Part shown: positions 60,064-64,000 of the stretch, one piece after another
How the letters are laid out: every line of letters starts with the position of its first letter
Position numbering within the stretch: the first letter of the stretch is position 1
Source of the DNA: Acinetobacter sp. ANC 3832
Lineage (GTDB): Bacteria > Pseudomonadota > Gammaproteobacteria > Pseudomonadales > Moraxellaceae
Assembly: GCF_002135415.1 (NCBI RefSeq)
Contig: NZ_NEGJ01000004.1
Location: 124,001-188,000, forward strand
Reading direction: 5' to 3'
Length of the DNA stretch: 64,000 nt
The notes under the pieces: generated by a model
Told to the model about the DNA's origin: nothing
The model's input: the letters and a program-made list of their open reading frames with translations, nothing else
The model's database searches: none
Program-made: the position numbers and the translations under genes

Positions 60064-62820
60064 TTAAGAAGCAATCAAATTACGTAATACATAATGTAAG
60101 ATGCCACCTGCCTTAAAGTATTCCACTTCGTTCAAAGTATCAATACGACATAACACTTTGAAACGATCTATTGAACCGTCTGCACGTTTAATCTCCACTT
60201 CCAAGCTTTGATGAGGCTGAATATAATTCGACAAGCCATGAATCGAGATTTGCTCCTGCCCTGTTAAGTTTAATGAGAATCTAGTTTGACCATCAACAAA
60301 CTGCAGTGGTAAAACCCCCATACCGACTAAATTTGAACGATGGATCCGCTCAAAACTTTCTGCAATCACCGCTTTTACGCCAAGAAGATTGGTTCCTTTT
60401 GCTGCCCAATCTCGGGATGAACCTGTGCCATATTCTTTACCTGCAATGATGACTAATGGCGTTCCATCTTGCTGATATTTCATTGCAGCATCATAAATCG
60501 CCATTTTCTCTTCAGTGGGTACATAAAGCGTATTACCACCCTCTTCACCGCCAAGCATTTCATTTTTAATTCGAATATTCGCGAATGTACCACGCATCAT
60601 CACTTCATGATTACCACGGCGTGAACCATAGGAATTAAAATCTTTCGGTGCGACACCTTGCTCTTGTAAATAGCGACCTGCTGGACTGTCTTGCTTAATA
60701 TTACCTGCAGGAGAAATATGGTCGGTGGTCACTGAATCGCCTAATACAGCAAGGATTCGAGCATTCTCAATATTTTTAATCGGTTTTGCAGGTTTATCTA
60801 TGCCATCAAAGAATGGTGGATGACGAATATAAGTTGAATCCTCTGCCCATTCATAGGTCTGGCTTTGTGGAATCTGTATAGATTGCCATTGCGCATCGCC
60901 ATCAAATACAGCGGCATATTCTTTATGGAACATCTCTGTATTTACTTTTTGTAAGACCTGATCAATTTCAGCCTGACTTGGCCAAATATCTTTCAGATAA
61001 ATCGCTTTTCCATTCTGATCTTCACCCAAAGCTTCTGTTGTAATATCTTTACGAATCGTACCTAGCAAACCAAAAGCAACCACCAAAGGCGGTGACGCTA
61101 ACCAATTGGTTTTTACCAATGGATGTACACGACCTTCAAAATTACGATTCCCTGAAAGTACGGAAGCCACATTTAAGTCATAACATTGAATTGCATCTTC
61201 AATTGGTTTTGGTAAAGGACCCGAATTACCAATACAAGTTGTACAACCATAACCGACAAGGTTATAGCCCAACTGATCAAGATAAGACATTAAACCTGAG
61301 GCTTCTAAATAATCCGTCACCACTTTAGAACCGGGAGCCAGTGAGCTTTTCACCCACGGTTTCCGTTGTAATCCTTTCTCTACCGCTTTCTTCGCCAACA
61401 ACCCTGCGGCAAGCATCACACTTGGATTAGAGGTATTGGTACATGACGTAATCGCTGAAATCACCACATCACCATGCACCAATGGATACCGTTTTCCATC
61501 AATCACGCAATGCGGATCTTCATTTTGTATAGACGATTGTTTTGCATCAATCGCTGCACCTGCACCACCTTCATTGACTAGACGTTCTTTCTCAACTTTG
61601 GCAGGTTTTAAATCCAACTCCATCACCGCATCAAAAGTACTTGGAATATCTTGTAAAATCACACGATCTTGCGGACGTTTTGGCCCTGCAACGCTCGCAA
61701 CCACAGTTGCCATATCTAGTGTTAACGTATCAGTAAATAGAGGTTCATCCCCTGCATAACGCCATAAACCTTGTTCTTTGCTATAGGCTTCAACCAAGGC
61801 AATTCGATCATCCTTACGTCCAGTTAAACGCATATATCCTAAGGTAACATCATCCACAGGGAAGAATCCACAGGTTGCACCATATTCAGGTGCCATATTG
61901 GCAATGGTTGCTCTGTCCGCAAGGGGTAAATCAGCAAGACCATCACCATAGAATTCAACAAATTTTCCAACAACACCTTTTTTACGTAACATCTGAGTAA
62001 TCGTTAAAACCAAATCTGTTGCGGTAATTCCTTCTTTTAATTTTCCTATCAGCTTAAAACCAATCACTTCAGGAATCAGCATGGAAATTGGTTGTCCCAA
62101 CATGGCTGCTTCGGCTTCAATACCACCAACGCCCCATCCTAAAACACCCAAGCCATTAATCATGGTCGTATGTGAATCTGTTCCAACCAACGTATCTGGA
62201 AAAGCATAGGTCTTTCCATCGCTTTCACCCAACCATACTGCTTGCGCCAAATATTCCAGATTTACTTGGTGACAAATACCTGTTCCCGGTGGTACGACAC
62301 TAAAGTTATCAAATGCTGATTGTCCCCAACGTAGAAATTGATAACGCTCACCATTACGTTGCATTTCAATCTCAACATTTTCTTCAAAAGCCTGATCTGT
62401 TCCAAAATAATCGACCATCACAGAATGGTCGATGACCAAATCTACAGGTGAAAGTGGATTAATTTTTTCAGGATCAGCACCTGCCTTTTCTACCGCAGCA
62501 CGCATTGCAGCCAAATCTACAACTGCAGGCACACCTGTAAAGTCCTGCATCAATACACGTGCTGGGCGATATTGAATTTCCTGATCTGACTTTTTGGATT
62601 TCTGCCAATCAACAATGGCTTGAATATCTTCTTTTTTGACCGTGAGATCATCTTCAAATCTGAGTAGATTTTCGAGCAAGACTTTCAAAGACTTCGGTAA
62701 TTGAGAAAATTCAGCAAGCTGTTGTTGCGCTGCTTTCAAACTGAATATTTGATAGTTTTTTGATCCAACAGTTAACTGTTTTAAGGCTTTAAAGCCATTG
62801 ATATGACTGTACTTTGCCAT
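60064..62820 (-). CDS. acnA: Aconitate hydratase A
   Basis: 918 residues, the size of IRP/AcnA-type aconitases. Fe-S ligands lie in ISAITSCTNTSNPSVMLAAG and GYGCTTCIGNSGPLP; catalytic and binding motifs include LVGTDSHTTMINGLGVLGWGVGGIEAEA, ILAVLGDSVTTDHISPAG and GKEYGTGSSRDWAAKG with the catalytic Ser. It isomerises citrate and isocitrate in the TCA cycle. ATG 62820 has AGGA upstream. It is monocistronic with its own terminator. Confidence 0.96.
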   Translation of the reverse strand: MAKYSHINGFKALKQLTVGSKNYQIFSLKAAQQQLAEFSQLPKSLKVLLENLLRFEDDLTVKKEDIQAIVDWQKSKKSDQEIQYRPARVLMQDFTGVPAVVDLAAMRAAVEKAGADPEKINPLSPVDLVIDHSVMVDYFGTDQAFEENVEIEMQRNGERYQFLRWGQSAFDNFSVVPPGTGICHQVNLEYLAQAVWLGESDGKTYAFPDTLVGTDSHTTMINGLGVLGWGVGGIEAEAAMLGQPISMLIPEVIGFKLIGKLKEGITATDLVLTITQMLRKKGVVGKFVEFYGDGLADLPLADRATIANMAPEYGATCGFFPVDDVTLGYMRLTGRKDDRIALVEAYSKEQGLWRYAGDEPLFTDTLTLDMATVVASVAGPKRPQDRVILQDIPSTFDAVMELDLKPAKVEKERLVNEGGAGAAIDAKQSSIQNEDPHCVIDGKRYPLVHGDVVISAITSCTNTSNPSVMLAAGLLAKKAVEKGLQRKPWVKSSLAPGSKVVTDYLEASGLMSYLDQLGYNLVGYGCTTCIGNSGPLPKPIEDAIQCYDLNVASVLSGNRNFEGRVHPLVKTNWLASPPLVVAFGLLGTIRKDITTEALGEDQNGKAIYLKDIWPSQAEIDQVLQKVNTEMFHKEYAAVFDGDAQWQSIQIPQSQTYEWAEDSTYIRHPPFFDGIDKPAKPIKNIENARILAVLGDSVTTDHISPAGNIKQDSPAGRYLQEQGVAPKDFNSYGSRRGNHEVMMRGTFANIRIKNEMLGGEEGGNTLYVPTEEKMAIYDAAMKYQQDGTPLVIIAGKEYGTGSSRDWAAKGTNLLGVKAVIAESFERIHRSNLVGMGVLPLQFVDGQTRFSLNLTGQEQISIHGLSNYIQPHQSLEVEIKRADGSIDRFKVLCRIDTLNEVEYFKAGGILHYVLRNLIAS

Positions 62821-62943
62821 AGGTAATCCTCCGGCTTGGCATGAAATTTTTATTAAGCTGTTGTTAAGTACTTGTTCTAATTTATGCTTAATTTAAAGTT
62901 TGAATGTTATTGATTGGTTAAGATTTGAGAATGAAAGCTGAAC

Positions 62944-63765
62944 TTAGCTTAAACCAAGTGCGATATGTGAATTAAGCCATAATTGTTGCGCTAACTTTTC
63001 TTTTGATACCGCCAAACTCTCAGCTAAACCTTCTAAAACATAAGGCAAATTTACTGGGGTATTCCGTGTTCGAAGCTCATGTGAGGTTTGACAACAAAGC
63101 GGTGTCATATCTGGACAATCAGTTTCCAAAACCAAATGTTCAAGACCAACGGCTTGAACTACAGCATGTAATTTTTTTGCATTGGGATTGGTAATTTGCC
63201 CTGTCACACCCATTTTAAAACCCAATTTGATCAATGCTTTCGCCTCTTCCACACCACCACTAAAGGCATGTGCAATACCACCATTTTTAAAATGATGCTG
63301 TTTGAGAATAGATAAAACATCCGCATGAGATTTACGGATATGTAAAAGAATCGGTTTATCAAATTGTTGAGCAAGCTCAATCTGTGCTGAGAAAAAATAT
63401 TTTTGCTTTTGGAAAATTTTTATTTGCTTATGTTGAGCAAAAAAAGTATCTAAACCAATTTCACCAATCGCAACACAATCCTCCATTTTTAAAATATTTT
63501 CCAAATCGACTAAATGTTGAGTTTGATGTTGTTCAATATAAAAAGGATGTAAACCAGGTGCTAAATAACTTTTCGGGGCTTGATCCAAGTGATTCAACTC
63601 GTGATGAATATCAATTAAATCATGAAACCGTTCTTGTAAAAACCCAATCAAAATCAGTTTTTCCACACCTACTGCTTTTGCTTGATACGCCAATTGCTCC
63701 CGATCTTGATCAAAATCAGGTACATCAAAATGTGTATGCGTATCAAACAAAGCATAATCAGGCAT
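62944..63765 (-). CDS. TatD family metal-dependent hydrolase/DNase
   Basis: 273 residues. Metal ligands are seen in FDTHTHFDVPDF (HxH), AIGEIGLD (Glu), ILLHIRKSH (His), GIAHAFSGG (His) and LVLETDCPDMTP (Asp). This is the TatD amidohydrolase pattern; family members are 3'-5' exonucleases. It overlaps the next upstream gene by 1 bp, so the two are likely co-transcribed. Confidence 0.9.
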   Translation of the reverse strand: MPDYALFDTHTHFDVPDFDQDREQLAYQAKAVGVEKLILIGFLQERFHDLIDIHHELNHLDQAPKSYLAPGLHPFYIEQHQTQHLVDLENILKMEDCVAIGEIGLDTFFAQHKQIKIFQKQKYFFSAQIELAQQFDKPILLHIRKSHADVLSILKQHHFKNGGIAHAFSGGVEEAKALIKLGFKMGVTGQITNPNAKKLHAVVQAVGLEHLVLETDCPDMTPLCCQTSHELRTRNTPVNLPYVLEGLAESLAVSKEKLAQQLWLNSHIALGLS

Positions 63766-64000
63766 TATGATTTAGCCTTTGCCTCAGTAGCGATAACTGA
63801 AGAAGTTGGCTGATCAACTTGAACATCAGCAGGTAAATATTCTGTTTTTATAATGGTTTTGAGTTGATCATAAGGAATGACCAAACGGGGTAAACCAACC
63901 ACATAAGGGCCAATTTCATATTCGCCATATTGTAAAATCAAACCTTGTTTACCCAAATAAAAGTTATCTGACAGTTTAAATTTCCAAACTTGCTCATACT
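63765..64000 (-). CDS. DUF3298/RsiV-like protein, 3' part
   Basis: Only the C-terminal ~78 residues are inside the window; the frame is open to the right edge. FYLGKQGLILQYGEYEIGPYVVGLPRLVIPYDQLKTII matches the typical end of DUF3298 (RsiV-type) domains (YeIGPYxxGxxxxxIPYxxL). A Glu/Ala/Ser-rich tail follows. The stop overlaps the tatD start. Confidence 0.7.
   Translation of the reverse strand, partial: YEQVWKFKLSDNFYLGKQGLILQYGEYEIGPYVVGLPRLVIPYDQLKTIIKTEYLPADVQVDQPTSSVIATEAKAKS

Noticed and set aside
1..64000. CRISPR array, rRNA or tRNA genes
   Set aside because: No regularly spaced identical repeats of 24-40 bp with unique spacers, and no cloverleaf or rRNA-like sequence, were noticed. 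The prophage uses a protein gene, not a tRNA, as its target.

Overview
The window is a piece of a low-GC gammaproteobacterial chromosome, most likely Acinetobacter. The grounds are the three-gene transhydrogenase (pntAA-pntAB-pntB), the AT-rich style, the SoxR/AcnA/TcdA/DusA proteins and the dusA-targeting integrase. I identified families by reading the translations; no database search was run.

Layout. Positions 1-14.8 kb are ordinary chromosome: the end of a crotonase gene with a beta-hydroxyacid dehydrogenase and a hydroxypyruvate-isomerase-like gene, rsfS, an ammonium transporter, two secreted hypotheticals (one broken by an in-frame amber codon), the pnt operon, an EamA transporter, an LD-carboxypeptidase, and soxR divergent from a Rid-family gene plus an MFS transporter behind a textbook SoxR box. 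From 56.6 kb to the end the chromosome resumes with dusA, tcdA, a large aconitase, tatD and the start of a DUF3298-like gene.

Between them lies one integrated element of about 41.8 kb (14,844-56,682). It sits in the 5' end of dusA and is bounded by a 29-bp perfect direct repeat. The original dusA start survives as a 22-codon orphan at the left end. The element supplies a new start for the intact dusA copy at the right end, beside its tyrosine integrase. Structurally it is a P2-like (Peduovirus-type) prophage with gene order Q P / O N M L X, holin, endolysin, R S / V W J I H / FI FII E(E') T U D. Three copies of a 27-bp palindrome lie exactly where P2 has late promoters, and an Ogr/Delta-like zinc-finger activator is encoded in the early region. 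Replication is not P2-like: instead of a rolling-circle gpA there is a 907-aa zinc-ribbon/Toprim/P-loop primase-helicase. The immunity region has an XRE repressor with two identical 18-bp operators, a ribbon-helix-helix protein, a P22-AR-type antirepressor and a PrtN-family protein.

Cargo sits in four slots. (1) Left end: an organic-peroxide and arsenic resistance block (ohr, ohrR, GST, arsH, ACR3 efflux, arsR, arsC) between two near-identical terminators. (2) Between S and V: a SIR2-like DUF4917 protein, a small reverse-strand gene and a structured leader with small ORFs. (3) After D: a C5-methyltransferase and an MvaI/BcnI-type restriction enzyme, a membrane protein, and a tight three-gene unknown operon ending in a PD-(D/E)XK-like protein. 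This last operon is the best candidate for an undescribed defence system. (4) A second structured leader with small ORFs, a membrane protein and a broken gene next to the repressor.

Other unusual points are a tail sheath split into two genes with about 125 extra residues at the break, an 11-copy GGTTACC/GGTAACC array near attL, candidate integrase arm sites in both arms, and a T TTT TTA slippery site that would make the E-E' fusion.
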